DNA from: Trachythela sp. YZ-2020
Lineage: Eukaryota > Cnidaria > Anthozoa > Malacalcyonacea > Clavulariidae
Length of the DNA stretch: 64,000 bases
Direction of reading: 5' to 3'
Assembly (NCBI GenBank): GCA_016169945.1
Contig: JADLSH010000220.1
Location: 3,521,001 to 3,585,000, forward strand
Shown here: piece by piece, positions 50,061 through 62,556 of the stretch
Layout of the letters: each line of letters opens with the position of its first letter
Position numbering within the stretch: the first letter of the stretch is position 1
Notes under the pieces: model-generated
Seen by the model: the letters and a program-made list of their open reading frames with translations, nothing else
Told to the model about the DNA's origin: nothing
Database searches by the model: none
Position numbers and translations under genes: made by a program

Positions 50061-50827
50061 ATGAAATCATTGACAAGAAAAGGTGTCGGGGTGACAACGA
50101 AACAAGCAGAGCCAATCATGTCACATGAAGAAGAAATCATGTGGGCGAAGGGTGTGTTGGAAGAAACTGACCCAAAAACTTTGCTTCATACTCTTGTGTT
50201 TTTGTTTGGAAAGTTATTTGCTTACGAAGCGACGAAGAGCAAAGGAACTTGACATTCATGCAGCTAAATGTAGTTGGAGGTGACGAGACAGAACGAGAAA
50301 GATTGCAGTACAGATCTCATGGAGAGAAAAATCATGGGGGTGGTTTTAACGATCGAAGGGTGAAACCAAAAGTCTTTGAACAGCATGTAAATCAAGAGCA
50401 AAGTGAAAGGTGTGTTGTCAGATTATATAAGAAGTATATTTCAAAATGCCCTAAAAATGTTAAGCATAATGAAGTGTTTTATCTTACACAAATAAAAAAC
50501 TGTAAATCTGAAAGTGAAGTGTGGTACACTAAAGTACCGATCGGTAAAAATACTCTTCGTAATGTAGTTTCAAATTTATGTAAAGAGGCAGGAATTGAAG
50601 GGTATAAAACCAATCATTCTTTAAGGGCAACCGCTTGCTCGTTAGCGTTGTCGAAAGGGGTGCCTGATAAATTGATTATGGAACGTACAGGCCATAAAAG
50701 TATAACTTCACTACATACGTACCAAAAGGTTACTGCAAAAGATAAGGAGTCTGTTTTGGACGTTTTGCAGGGAAGAAATGACTATTTTATGGACGAGCCA
50801 ATAACAAAAAAACAACAAGTTAGGTGA
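50061..50827 (+). mobile_element. Crypton-type tyrosine recombinase relic
   Basis: Two overlapping frames. 50061-50215 has the conserved start TKQAEPIMSHEEE...WAKGVLEETDPKTLLHTLVF; a one-base shift near 50218 leads into the second frame with RCVVRLYKKYISKCPK, VWYTKVPIGKNTL, then the catalytic NHSLRAT (H-x2-R) and TGHKS...YQK (His and Tyr). This is the DUF3504-like tyrosine recombinase of Cryptons and ZMYM/KIAA1958-type proteins. 5' truncated; tail intact to the stop at 50827. Confidence 0.8.
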
Positions 50828-50829
50828 CA

Positions 50830-51690
50830 GTGTCACGGAGGGTAAATCGTGTAATATCAATTTGACCAATTGTTCAGTTGTTTTTAAAATGTGATGTTGT
50901 GAAATGTGTGTTATAATGATTATTGAAGTGTGTATATTGCAATATATTGCAAGTCTGGTTGATGTTGTTTTTCATTTTTTTGTTCTGCTAGGACGTTAGA
51001 GGGGAATATTAGAGGGGAATATTAATTTTGTCATTGTGATCAGTGAATGTTTTCAGCCCCGCACTCCCCTGCTGAAATCAAAAACCGCCACCGGCATTTC
51101 AGACACTTGACTATTGAATATAATCCCCGATAATAACAAAGGAACCGAGCAATGTGAAAAATAATTCTGGATATACCCATACCCAGCCTACACCCAGGCG
51201 TTTACTCGGAGGATTCTATAGATGTAGGCTCGCGCGCTACTTCATGTCATTAGCATTATAGTGGATTAAAAGTTGAGTCACAAGCCGAGTAAAGGCCTAA
51301 TCGATTTCCCAATATACTTCCCCAAAGTTGCCCGAATTGGACGTGGTCAAAAATCGTTATCTTAAAGCTACAATAAGAGCAATTTTACCACCTTAGGTTA
51401 ACGCTAAAACGTTTTCTTCTTAATCACTTGAATAATTTTACTATGATCTTGACATAAATATCGTGTAAAGCTGTAAACATCTCTGAACTTGTGACAATTA
51501 TATACTCAGATTTACTCAATATAATATAGACATATATATAGTATGTTTATTTTATAGTAATGTAAACAGATTATTTTACTAGGGGTCTTATTCCACAAAA
51601 GCCTAAGCTCCTAGCCCTAAAATTGTTGATGTTTTATTGTGTTTTTTATCAATATCTATCAATATCTACATTATCAATATCTACATGCTG
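50830..51690. other. Intergenic, no gene seen
   Basis: AT-rich, no supported feature. Confidence 0.4.
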
Positions 51691-51699
51691 AGAGGGATG

Positions 51700-52110
51700 A
51701 AACGATCAAACGCTGATACGAACACGTTAATCACTGTGTACACTACTATTATAAGACCTGTTCTCGAATACGCCTGCCAAGTCTGGCATTTTAACATCCA
51801 AGAGTTTTGAGCGAAGACATTGAAAAGATTCAGCGGCGGGCTTTGCGAATCTCGTTGCCATTAATGAGTTACAGAGAAGCCCGGAATTTTACTGGTATCC
51901 CTTTACTAAAAGCAAGGAGAGAAACATTATGTGAACAATTTTTTAAAAAGAATGAGAATAATGACAAACTAAGCGAACTATTGCACCATAAAGCAACAAC
52001 AGACTATGAATTGCGACCAAGATGCAAGTATAATAATTATCTATGTAGAACTGAACGTTTTAGGAAATCGTTTTTTCCTCAAATTATTTCCAAAGAAAAC
52101 AGTAAATAAC
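51700..52110 (+). mobile_element. LINE C-terminal fragment
   Basis: ITVYTTIIRPVLEYACQVW near 51725-51790, one frameshift, then DIEKIQRRALRI and RRETLCEQFF up to a stop at 52109: the thumb and C-terminal part of a CR1/L2-like RT. 5' truncated. Confidence 0.8.
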
Positions 52111-52556
52111 TGAGTAGAAGCATAGGCCTAGATGAAGGTCTAGGTGAAGAAATACATTCTTTTCCGTTTCATACCAATTTTTCGCTTTCGGTCCAGCTAA
52201 TAAATACACACAGATAATATTAATATTGCTTCGAACTTTATGCTCAAAACAACATCAAGACATGTATCTATAAAGAGACTAGAACTAAGTTCATTTTACC
52301 TGAACTGGTATAATTTCAATTCCAGTTTCGTTATACAGTACAGTGTCTTGAAAGTCTGAAAGAATTTCTGCTTGAGCACTCCATTGCCTGTTCCTTTAAC
52401 CTCAGCAGAGCTCCATGGTGAGGCGGACAGTTTGAACGGTTAATAGGGGTGTTAAAATCCTTGTTTTATAAGTCAATTGGTAATGATTACTTACATGGCC
52501 AGAATTGTCCGATGTTGTGTTGGATGTCGAAGTGGCTCTCAACAATCGTCCCCTAA

Positions 52557-53203
52557 GACTATGTGCACACTGTGTCGTTTCCGAGCGTTTCTAAAGATGT
52601 CGTTTCCAATTTTGTCATTTTGACGCTCTGTTCACACGGAAACGTTTTCATTGTATCCAAATGTTTGTCTCCACACACATTTTATCGCTCGTGGCTTCTC
52701 ATGATCGTTTATTTTCCAGTCAGATGGAGTCTTACTTGTCACCCAGTTTCTTAAAATGTCTTCTGCTCATCATATTAAAGTAAAACAGTTTTAAACGCTA
52801 CTATTCATGATTCATATGTCTGTTCGCCAACACCGACACGAAGTCCGTATCTCCTTGGAAAGCTAAACACATTTTAAATCGTTCTTGAATCATTATATAC
52901 TTGAAAGGCTATATATTTTGTTTTATTTGTTGCTAAAGTTGTTAGCTTAACAATTAAAGATACCAATGAAAGAACTAAGCTACCGGGAAACAAGAATATA
53001 ATCATTTGGATTTTTAGTCGCCATCTTGGATTTTTAGCGTTTCAACGCGAAAACGGTTGTCAGAATCGTTTTCAGTATTGGAAACGTTTTCGTCAATTGA
53101 CGTTGTTTTCATACGTTTTCGTGTAAACAGAACGTGAAAACGATACTTTCAGAAACGCGTTACAACCAAAAACGCTCGAAAACGTTACCGTGTGCACATA
53201 GTC
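52557..53203. mobile_element. 647-bp non-autonomous PIF/Harbinger-like element
   Basis: Inverted ends GACTATGTGCACAC, TAA on both flanks (52554-52556, 53204-53206), and subterminal AACGTTTTC repeats in both orientations. No transposase. It sits inside a BEL/Pao pol frame, and the flanking reading frame matches across it once one TAA is counted, confirming the duplication. Confidence 0.9.
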
Positions 53204-53863
53204 TAAGTTACCTGGAAGAAGACATCCAACTACCATTGTTGACGCCGGCCTCATTTTTGTTCCAGGGGCCCGTCTTCCTACCAGAGCAAGATCCAGATGT
53301 CCTGGAATGCAAAGATTTACGAAAGCGCGAGAAATACCTAAGAAAGTGTAAGGATCACTTGTGGTCTCGTTCGGCCGCAGAATACCTTCGTGCATTGAGA
53401 GAACGACACTGTATGAAAAACGTTAAAACAGAATCGAAGTTGCAAGTTGGAGACTTTTTAGTTATCAAGGCTCAAGAAAGAAATCGTCGGAAGTGGCCTT
53501 TGGGGATTGTCGTAAGCCTATTCAAAGGAAAAAACGGTATCGTGCGAGCTTTGACGTTACGGGCAGGTAAAAATCATCTAGAATGTCCAATTCAGCATCT
53601 CTATCCGTTAGAGTTATTGAGCGATCGTTCCGAGAAGAAAGTCTTACGCGCTGATGCACCGGTCTTCCGACCTAAACGTGTGGCTGCCGTACAAGCGAAC
53701 GAGGAAATCAAGAGACACGTTGCAATGGAAGACAGCTAAGTAACTGAACTTATATACCTTTATTCTTATATATTATTAATATTTTTATATTCACATTGTT
53801 GTGTTATTTGACGAGACTTTTCTCCTTTCATGTGTCTTCCTTCGGAGTACACATGGGGGAGTG

Positions 53864-54125
53864 TGTCGGAAATCGCCTTAAGATAGTGTCACCTAATAAT
53901 GTTTTATCTAGATCTAATTATATACGAACTACGTGACTAGTTAATATGTTATTGAACTCATATAATATTGTTGTGTTAAAAGATAAGGAGTCTGCATGAT
54001 CTAATTATGAGTAGGTGAAATATAAGATTTTTACATTACTATTAACTGTGAGTGAATTTTGTGATCTTGTGGGATCGTACTGAACGGGACCGAACCTGCC
54101 GTTTCCCACATCGGAACCTACGTCA
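53864..54125 (+). repeat. Probable BEL/Pao 3' LTR
   Basis: Starts TGTCGGAAATC directly after the polypurine tract. The 3' edge is a guess, since no second LTR is present in the window. Confidence 0.5.
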
Positions 54126-54686
54126 TGCATTTATGCATTTTATTCGGAGTTCTGTATGGTGGCCTAGTACTGTATGGTGGCTTTTTTATATATTTATTTT
54201 TTATTTAAATTTTTTGTTTCATTTATTAAACATTATTTTTTTGTTTTAAAATTATAATTAAAAAAAAATAAAAACAGTTGCATGGCCTATCAGTGCCACA
54301 CAAAATGTTTTGATTTTAAAAATAAATTTTAAAATTACTCCGTGACCTGTGATTGCCATAGACCATAAGGCTATTCGGGCATGATGGCAAATTGCAAACT
54401 CAATCTCGGTCAGTGGTATATACCATGGTGATCACACGTGTTCATTGTGTTCCTACTGTAAGTTTATACTGTCTAAAGTTGCATTTTAAATTTTATTTTA
54501 TTTTAAATCTTATTCATATAAATGTCAAACGAAAGGCAGAAAATAAGGCTAAATGGAAAAGTTTCAAGAACGCCACCACAGAAAAACGAAGCGGGAAGAA
54601 AAGCGATGGAGGAAGTACAACTAACTCGATGGAATGCTTGACTGTTCCACGTTTATCAGCAACATTTAAGTACAGGACCTCTGACC

Positions 54687-54935
54687 ATGGTTTCGTTCGG
54701 TGAGGAACTGACGTTTGATAACATCAAGGCAGCATGCATAAAGCATTTCAAAATTCCAAGCTATATGGAATGTGATGTACCAGCGGGCGAACGAGGCCCT
54801 TCGTTTAATGAAATTGAACAAATTAATTGGAAAGTAGTCTATGTTCGATTTGCCGGGACCGTTGAAAATATTTCAACAGAAGCAGTGACAGGCGAAGTGC
54901 GACAAAAATCTACCGCTACTGCGAAATCCAGGTGA
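54687..54935 (+). CDS. Unassigned coding-like fragment
   Basis: A frame with GEELTFDNIKAACIKHF, GERGPSFNEIEQI and VVYVRFAG that looks protein-like, preceded by decayed coding-like sequence from about 54530. Probably a transposon or retrogene fragment; family not recognised. Confidence 0.3.
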   Translation: MVSFGEELTFDNIKAACIKHFKIPSYMECDVPAGERGPSFNEIEQINWKVVYVRFAGTVENISTEAVTGEVRQKSTATAKSR

Positions 54936-54939
54936 GGGT

Positions 54940-57215
54940 CGTTCTGCATATCAATCAAAAATGCCAGCACCGGTGTCATTGTCAGCAATGCTGAAGATGG
55001 GAAGAAAAAATTCTTCCGAGCAAAGGGATGTTTACCGTTTGCGCGTATTGCGCGTTTATGTCTGAATTATATTCAACCCTAATTTCTAGTTTCTCTTTAG
55101 TTTCCCATAGAAAAATTATTTAAATACAAATAAATACCCAAGTATGGTTCGCTCAAACTATTGTAGAGTATAGATATTTTAGAGCGATGCGCTTTAGTAT
55201 CATATTTGTCTTCAAGTCTTGATGGCGCAATGTTGTAGACTGAATTATGTAGAATATTTTACATCAGGCGTGACGAATATCAGCATGATTTTTACGTTTC
55301 TCGTTTACATTGTACTTGTACTTAATCATATTGTTCCCTTGATATGTTATTGTATATCCCAATAAAACACAAGCACGTAACTCAAAATACACAGTTAACA
55401 CTACATGCACACAAGAAGCGTTTTGTGCGGGTGACTGTGGAAGTGCAAGTTTGCGACACCCAAAACGACGAAGAAAACCAGTGAGAAACAGACACGGACA
55501 TTTTAAACCTCCGCAGTAACGCCGGTTGCTACAGTTGAGCACTACGGAAGTTGAGCACTCCAATTTCTATAGTGTTCGCTTGAACACAGGTGTCAGAGAT
55601 TTATAAATTGCTTATAAACAGCTAGTTGCTTAATTTACAATTGATATAACAAGCTACCATTGTAGCAAGGCAAACTAAAGAAATACAGTTTGACCTAGCA
55701 AACATTGATATACCCATACAAAGTAGAGCAGTCTTTATATACATTTACGCCAGGAAGCATTCTCATCAATAAACAATGTTTACAAACGACAGACAACTCA
55801 CCTGAGCACAAAGGCCGCCGGTAAAATCCAACACAAAAATCTTGTATACTTTGAAATATATCGCCAACACAAAATGACATTTGCGGCGAAAATCGCACCT
55901 CGGATTCTTATATACTTGAGAATAGCAACGCGCGAAAATATAATGTCGTTCGTATATACTGCAGTGAGTGCATGCAGTCGAATGTCGACATAAACACGCG
56001 CCAATTTTATATCTTTCTCTATTAAATTGCACTATGCAATTGCTTAACAGAGTATTTCACTTCATAACTTTGAACTCGACTTTGAAGACAATGAAATAAG
56101 AAAATCAAAATGTTGATAAATCAACAAATTTCACTGCACAGAAGAGCTTCAGTTGCAAAACCTAAACACAGATCAATTTAGCTGCGTCGTGATCGTATCG
56201 AATTCACATTCCCCAAGAAATATTGAATAACTAGAAATACATGCATGCAGAATCCCCTCGCCCATTTGAAGTTACAGCTTGGCTTAGGACGCTGATCACT
56301 ATTTCCATACCTTAATTTAACTGAGCATCAATGCGAGTGTTGAGAAATAGTATACTTCTTCAAAGGCAATGAAACTTTCCAACTATATTCCTTTTTTCAT
56401 GAGCTACAACTTTTGTGAACAGTTGCTGGGCAAATTCTAAATCCTGTCTGGCAATTCAGGTTTATATAAAAAATAATTGTAAAATCTTTAGATAATTTAT
56501 GAACATGTATGCAAATTATTATATATAAACATATCGAATGACGCGTGTCCTGTTGCCAGAGAGTAAACACGTCTGGAGATATTTACATTTGAAACAACTG
56601 ATCGTAAATACATCGCGTTTCCGTCGGTCAAAAAAGAGGTTCTTCAAAAATTAATTTCGTAGGTCAAGAAAAAACAGCGAAAATACAAAAGTAGGAAAAA
56701 ACACGCTCCTTGTCAACATTTGCCGAAAAGCACGCTCGTGCCAGTCCTTTTTGGCATCACACATCGATCAGCGTTATATCACCCAGTATATAAGCGCCCT
56801 GGTTTTTAGTGTTTCGGACGGCGCTCTTTAAAAATAATTCTATTTGTAGAAGATAGTCAATGCAAAGAGGAAAAGAGAAGTTCGGCTTGCTGTGCAGGCA
56901 AAGTTCTCTACTTTCGCAACGGAAATGCACATTTCCAAAACTACATGAGATCGAGAGCAAAATAATGCAACTTAAATGAGAGAGCATTGAAATATACTAG
57001 TAACTTTAAACACTGCAAAAAGGGAGAAATAGTGAATAGTGCATGTATAATTTACGCAAAAATACTTGACTTAATATGCTGGCGGAGGTATGCAGTCTTT
57101 GAGTGCCATCTAGTATTATTATTTACAATTCATGAACCCCTAAAATATGGGCCCTATCTATTTCCATCAACAAATATTAACACGTGATGGAAAAATTTAA
57201 ACTAACAAAGTTTGG
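54940..57215. other. Intergenic, no gene seen
   Basis: Holds a foldback-family tip (ACTAGAAATACATGCATGCAG at 56231). No coding feature supported. Confidence 0.4.
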
Positions 57216-57438
57216 TAAGGGACCTGTCATTATTTATGGCCGGGGTGGGGCCCGAAGAGAAAATGGTGGGGTAAATGAAAAAATAAGCATGTGTTAGGTT
57301 GGGTAAATTTTTTTTTAGAAGGGACAAGGTTGGGTAACAAATTTTTTTAATATTTATATTAAATTATTATATTAAAAAGGATATAGGTATAGATATATAC
57401 ATATACAGTAGACAATGTCATTCAACAAAGTCGCATGT

Positions 57439-58661
57439 TCAAATGTCATCATCAGTTAAAATGTCATCATCTGTTAAAATGTCAATTGAAACATCATCCT
57501 CGTCACTACTATTAATTTCAATCTCAGGATTCTTGTTCCTTGATTGTAATAATAATTCTCTTCTTCTTTTCGCCTTCGATTTCTGTTCGACTTTCCTTCT
57601 CCGTTTTCTCTTTCGTTCACTTGTTTCTACGTCACTTTTCTGGAATCTTTTTTCCAATTGGTGAACAACATGTTCAACATCAAGAAGTATTCGTTCAGCT
57701 TCTTTGATCATATTCCCCATTTTCGAAGCAAAATTCTCAACAAACATCATCTCATTGCTTGCCCATGTCTTCGGTTTAAAATCAGAATCAAACAACTCTT
57801 TCTTTCTAGCCAGCAGCTTCTCGTTGCATTCCTTCATCACTTTCATTGTAGAATTCATGTGAGCCAGAGCTCTCTGGCTCTTACCAACATCTTCCGCTTT
57901 CACTGTTGTGGGAAATTCTCGATATCGAGCACAGTTAATGTTCTCTTTTGGGATAGTACCTTCTTTGTACGCATCAACAATCTTCTCAACTTTGCTGACA
58001 TTGGACGTTATCTCCCACCGGAACCTTCGTTGGCCATCTAGATATGCTTGGAACCTAGACTGCTTCCCAGCATAAGCAGCATCATAAACTTCTTTTGTGA
58101 TGGAGTTAAAATATTTAAGCCTGTCTGTCTTGACAGTTGGTATGAGGAATTTTTTCCAGGGCTCTTCTTGAATATGTGTGCTGGCAGTAGCACCCAACAC
58201 AAACTTTCCACCAGCGAAAGTAATTGCTATTTAACATACAAATAAAATAACTATGTCAAAATTAACGTTCAAACATGTGATGTCACTGGCTTTCTTCAAG
58301 TTTCAAAACTGCTGTCGATGTGCAACCAAATATGTGACTAACAAACTTGTTGATCACGTATTTAAAAGCAAATATAAAATTATAAATAAAGAATTATTAC
58401 TGATGTATGTGCACTTACTCTTTTGCACTTTTTTCGGTTGAAATATACATCTTTATTGTAAAGCACAGTAAGAGCCTTCTTGAATTTTAGGAGATGGCCC
58501 GGTTTTACTGAAAGGCCGACTGAAATAAACATATCCTGTTGTTCTTCGTCAGTCAATGATTGAAGAAGCTCCAGATCATCATAGCCAGTATCTTTAAACT
58601 TGTCTAAATATTCACTTAGGTTCACGGAGTTGAGGAATTCCTCGATATTTGATGTCGCCAT
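57439..58661 (-). CDS. SAM-domain protein, two exons
   Basis: Exon 1, 58661-58419 (81 codons), encodes a SAM domain (IEEFLNSVNLSEYLDKF, LLQSLTDEEQQ, GLSVKPGHLLKFKKAL) and ends at a GTAAGT donor. Exon 2, 58203-57439, adds a coiled-coil-rich region (about residues 190-270), a bipartite basic stretch (ERKRKRRRKVEQKSKAKRRR) and an acidic tail with DILTDDD repeats. The acceptor (GGAAAG at 58204) fits the phase but has a weak pyrimidine tract, so the joint is tentative. A nuclear, self-associating protein is likely. It may be element-encoded rather than a host gene. Confidence 0.6.
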
Positions 58662-58946
58662 GTTGTGTATGTCACATGGTTGGAATTCGGCTATAGCCTG
58701 CGAACAGGCGCCACCTAAAATAATTTCAAAATGCGTCGCGGTCCGCGGAAGCGAAAGAAAGCATGGCACTAGGCATTGTAATGGCGGATTCCGGCGACGT
58801 TTATTCAAATTCGGGTAAGTTTGAATATCAAATATATTTGAATTGCAAATATATCAAAGTATTTATATTTTGAATAATGTTGGATCTCATCATTGTAAAT
58901 TGACATTATAATATCACATCAACATTCTTAGATTTGAAACTCACTC

Positions 58947-59480
58947 TGTACCATTTACACCATTCATTATATAATATGGAACATACATACATACATACAT
59001 ACACAATTACATAAAGGACACAACATACCAAATATTTAACGCCAGTGGAGGTTCTATTACCTATTCTTATAATACAATATAACTACCAACATGCAATACA
59101 CAATCTATAAGACCTGTTATTTAAAGGCTGTATGATATACAGTGCAGGCTATTCACGCACCTTTTGGACTTTCTACAGCAAGGTCTAGTTGTCAGACCCT
59201 CAAGATTGTTTAAAAGCAATTTACACCATTCATTAAATTACACAATCTATAAGACCTGTTATATTAAGGCTGTATGATATACAGTGCAGGCTATTCACAT
59301 GCCTTTTGGACTTTCTACAGCACGGTCTAGTTTTCAGACCCTCAAGATTGTTTAAAAGCCATCTACACCATTCATTATATAATATGGAACATACATACAT
59401 ACATACACATTTACATAAAGGACACAACATACCAATTATTTAACGCCAGTGGAGGTTCTATTACCTATTCTTGTAATACA
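58947..59480. repeat. Nested duplications with CATA microsatellites
   Basis: A block from CCATTCATTATATAATATGG through a CATA run to TTAACGCCAGTGGAGG occurs at about 58960-59090 and 59370-59475. Between them a 130-bp block (ACACAATCTATAAGACCTG...CTCAAGATTGTTTAAAAGC) is present twice (59099-59217 and 59236-59360). Confidence 0.85.
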
Positions 59481-59988
59481 ATATGTCAAAAAGAATTATG
59501 TTGCAAGTTATGTTCTACATCTAACTAATCTTCGACATGGAAAAAATATAAGATCAAAGCAAAGAACTAAAGATAAGTCTGAAAGAGATAAGAAGAGTTA
59601 TGATGATTATAATTGGCTGGATTTGGTGCTAAACAGGGAATTGAAAAATTTAAAAGTTGCGGAACTGGATAAATATCTTCACGAAAACAAACTGAAAAAG
59701 CAAGGGAAGAAGGCAGACAAGATTAATGCCATTACAGTGGATGTCCTAAGAAAAAAACAAAATGATGTCATTCAGGAGGCTATTCAGGAAACCACACCAT
59801 TAACAGATGATAGTGATAGTGATGAAGATGTTGTCTTAGAAGTGTTTGGTGATGAAAGTGGTGTAGAAAGTGATGCCACTATCAATGAAGATGCAGACTT
59901 TGACACTGATGATGACACTCTCCCACTTGTTGTTAAAACTCGCTATGGCCGCCATGCTGGACACTGGAACTTGTACCAGTTACAATAA
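59480..59988 (+). CDS. SAP-like acidic protein exon
   Basis: An open frame without a clear ATG at its start, so an internal or last exon. A YDDYNWLDLVL stretch, then LKVAELDKYLHENKLKKQG...KINAI, a helix-extended-helix like a SAP DNA-binding motif, then an acidic Asp-rich region and a TRYGRHAGHW tail. It lies inside the 3,088-bp TIR element and may encode part of its machinery. The 5' boundary is uncertain. Confidence 0.45.
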
Positions 59989-60309
59989 AGTACAGTACAC
60001 CTTTGGTATTCAGGTATTCTTTTATAATAAATTTAAATTGAATGTGCCGGAGATTTGTCTTTGACCAGTTAAATTACTAGGTGTGCCAGCTATAGTAATA
60101 AAAGCAGTATTTTTCAAAAAGCTATCTATGGCAGTATAAGGGTTTATATAATAAAGTACTATAGGGTGGGGTAAATTTTTTTCCCTTCCTTTCAAAGGTT
60201 GGGTTGAAGAATTTTCTGTTCTAAAAAAGGTTGGGTTCAATTTTTTTTAGGTTTTGAAATATTTTCTCTTCGGGCCCCACCCCGGCCATAAATAATGACA
60301 GGTCCCTAA

Positions 60310-61360
60310 TCTATTTTAACAAAATTCTCATAACAACATATTTAATCCTCTTGTACTAGTCCACTTACTTTACATCTGTTGTAGTGTACTTTTACTCTCG
60401 AATCAAACACATTTTTTAGCATCTGCTACCGGTTTTGGTCTATTCTCGTCCGTTATAAGTCTCTCAAGTTGTTTTATTGTTCGTTTCATGCCTCCTTTTA
60501 GGCACCCAATTACAATTGGTACTATTGTAACAATATAACCTTGTCTTCTCTCCCGTATCTCAAGTCAGTTGTTGGTACTTTTGTAATTTCTTGCCGTATT
60601 TTGCATCGACGTTTCCTTCATTAGGTCATGTTGACATGACCCTTGAGCTTATTGACTCAATCCATTCGCCTTGCTTTCCTCTGTCTCAATCCTTCTTTTA
60701 ACTTTCTTTATCTCATACCCATGCATTCGCTACAAATACGTCTTTAGTGTTCTTCAATTCTCCCAGGTGTTTATGATCACACAACGCTCGTACTCTGTCC
60801 GCAAATCCTTTTATAACCCTTTCTTCGATCATACAGGGAGGATGGTTTGATCTCTCTTTAACATTGATGTGCCATGCGTTCAACCTGCTTCGTCCTCCTA
60901 TCGACTTTCTGCTTTAAATCCAGAACCGGTAAAACATCCCATTCTTGCTCTCCTTTGTAAATACAATAAATTATACCCTTCTCCATACCATTCAAATGTC
61001 CAATATCTCTTCCGACTGTTCTTTCTTGGACTTCATTTCACTGTCGTCCACATACCAATACCATTGGTCTAAAGGGTACGGCTAGGTCTTCATTGCTCCA
61101 ATATGAAATTCTTCCATATTATATATGATCGAAATCTCACCCGTTCTCCCGAGACACTTGCACGAACTGCACGAACCAACGCTTAACTCTGTCAATTTTT
61201 CCAATGTCCTATTTTCTCCCAATAATCTCTCTATCAGTTGTAATGCTTCAGTTATTGGAATTGATGGATAAAGGTTTTTCACATCATAGCTCACATGGAT
61301 TTCATTTCGCTCCACTCACCAGCTTTGACTTTCAATTATTTATCAATATAATAATAAAAC
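60310..61360. other. Intergenic with faint coding-like relics
   Basis: At 61082-61315 (minus) a frame reads ISYDVKNLYPSIPI-like (HVSYDVKNLYPSIPITEAL) and resembles the RT motif A region of Penelope-like or other retroelements; too short to call confidently. Confidence 0.35.
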
Positions 61361-61800
61361 TAGAAATACATCCAAGATGCAAAACGCAGGAAAAAGGCCG
61401 TTACACCAGCAGTCTTTCTGCTGGAAATGGGATTCGGTAAGTGTTTGGTATCTTCGATTCAGGCATAATTTTCGCTAAAAAACATAATTGAATTATCTAC
61501 CCCCCCCCCCCCACCATTTATGACGCACTCAAAGGACAGCGTCATATAAGTGAACTTCTGGACATAAGTGTTTTCGTTCATTTCAAATGAGTTTGAAGGA
61601 AAACAATACTCTAATAGCTTGAAAGGAAAACTGTAATGGAAACCGGGAAATATATATACATGGTATCTTGAAAGATACGCAACGGAAATATTTCTTAAGT
61701 AGTGGAAGCACTGTAGTCATAGCAACACTGACACAAAATAATACAATTTTTTAGCGTACAAACAGGATACAAATCGGCCAAAAATAATTGAGCAGGTCAT
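61361..61800 (+). repeat. Diverged foldback-family arm
   Basis: Begins ACTAGAAATACATCCAAGATG and shares a GTGGAAGCACTGTAGTCATAGCAACAC block with the arm at 45530-46680. Confidence 0.45.
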
Positions 61801-62556
61801 ATCTCAAATTACATCTTGCGTGGGTAAATTGTTCTAGAACATTTTGAACAATGATGTTTGAGTAAAAATGTTATCATATTCAAACTCATGTAGATAAATA
61901 AATGTCATCAAATATTCCTTCCTCCTTTTAAGCCGCCATCCAGTGTCCCAAGGGCTGGAGTCTTATTCATTTAAGATAGCTGGCGAGGGGAAGGAAATTA
62001 TATCCATGTTATTTGAGGTACGTATGTTATGTGAAACAAACACTAAATACCATACTATATTAGCACACTTCGGTTAGTGCACTCTTTTAGTCTACTACAA
62101 AATACTAGGGGAAAACGGTATTCATTCCATTAGATCGTCCTCATTCCACCTAACCAAAGGATTATTGCGTGGGGGCTTTTCTATAGATCCTAGTAAAGTG
62201 AAACAAACACTTACAAAAATATCAATATATAAAGCACGCTTCGGCTAGTGCACTCTTTGTAGACGCCATGAATAAATCATGTAAAAATTGAGCAGGTCAT
62301 ATCTCAAATTACATCTTGCGTGGGTAAATTGTTCTAGAACATTTTGAACAATGATGTTTGAGTAAAAATGTTATCATATTCAAACTCATGTAGATAAATA
62401 AATGTCATCAAATATTCGTTCCTCCTTTTAAGCCGCCATCCAGTGTCCCAAGGGCTGGAGTCTTATTCATTTAAGATAGCTGGCGAGGGGAAGGAAATTA
62501 TATCCATGTTATTTGAGGTACGTATGTTATGTGAAACAAACACTAAATACCATACT
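61788..62556. repeat. Near-identical direct duplication, about 270 bp, 499 bp apart
   Basis: 61788-62057 recurs at 62287-62556 with perhaps one difference (ATTCC versus ATTCG). The spacer contains related TTCGG(T/C)TAGTGCACTCTTT motifs at 62070 and 62238. A recent tandem duplication; no coding content. Confidence 0.9.

Larger units (their letters stand above)
52497..54125 (+). mobile_element. BEL/Pao LTR retrotransposon tail, interrupted
   Basis: 52497-52556 reads WPELSDVVLDVEVALNNRPL, the end of an integrase-type region. After a 647-bp DNA-element insertion the reading continues at 53207 with YLEEDIQLPLLTPASFL, KYLRKCKDHLW, EYLRALRERH, VGDFLVIK, KWPLGIVVSLF and PIQHLYPLEL, the DUF5641 C-terminus typical of BEL/Pao pol, to a stop at 53739. 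A purine tract GGGGGAGTG at 53856 precedes a probable 3' LTR starting TGTCGGAAATC (53864); its end near 54125 is uncertain. The 5' part is missing. Confidence 0.8.
57219..60306. mobile_element. 3,088-bp TIR element carrying a SAM-domain gene
   Basis: 46-bp inverted ends, identical by eye, starting GGGACCTGTCATTATTTA, flanked by TAA on both sides (57216-57218, 60307-60309). Subterminal GGTTGGGT-type repeats occur at both ends. Inside: a two-exon minus-strand SAM-domain gene, a plus-strand SAP-like acidic frame, and internal duplications with CATA microsatellites. No recognised transposase, so either non-autonomous or using an unfamiliar one. Confidence 0.85.

Noticed and set aside
61082..61315. 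Retroelement RT call from the KNLYPSIP stretch
   Set aside because: Only one short motif-like stretch without the neighbouring motifs; noted in the interval description but not called.
61500..61516. Poly-C run as a biological signal
   Set aside because: Homopolymer of about 14 C, most likely simple repeat or sequencing uncertainty.
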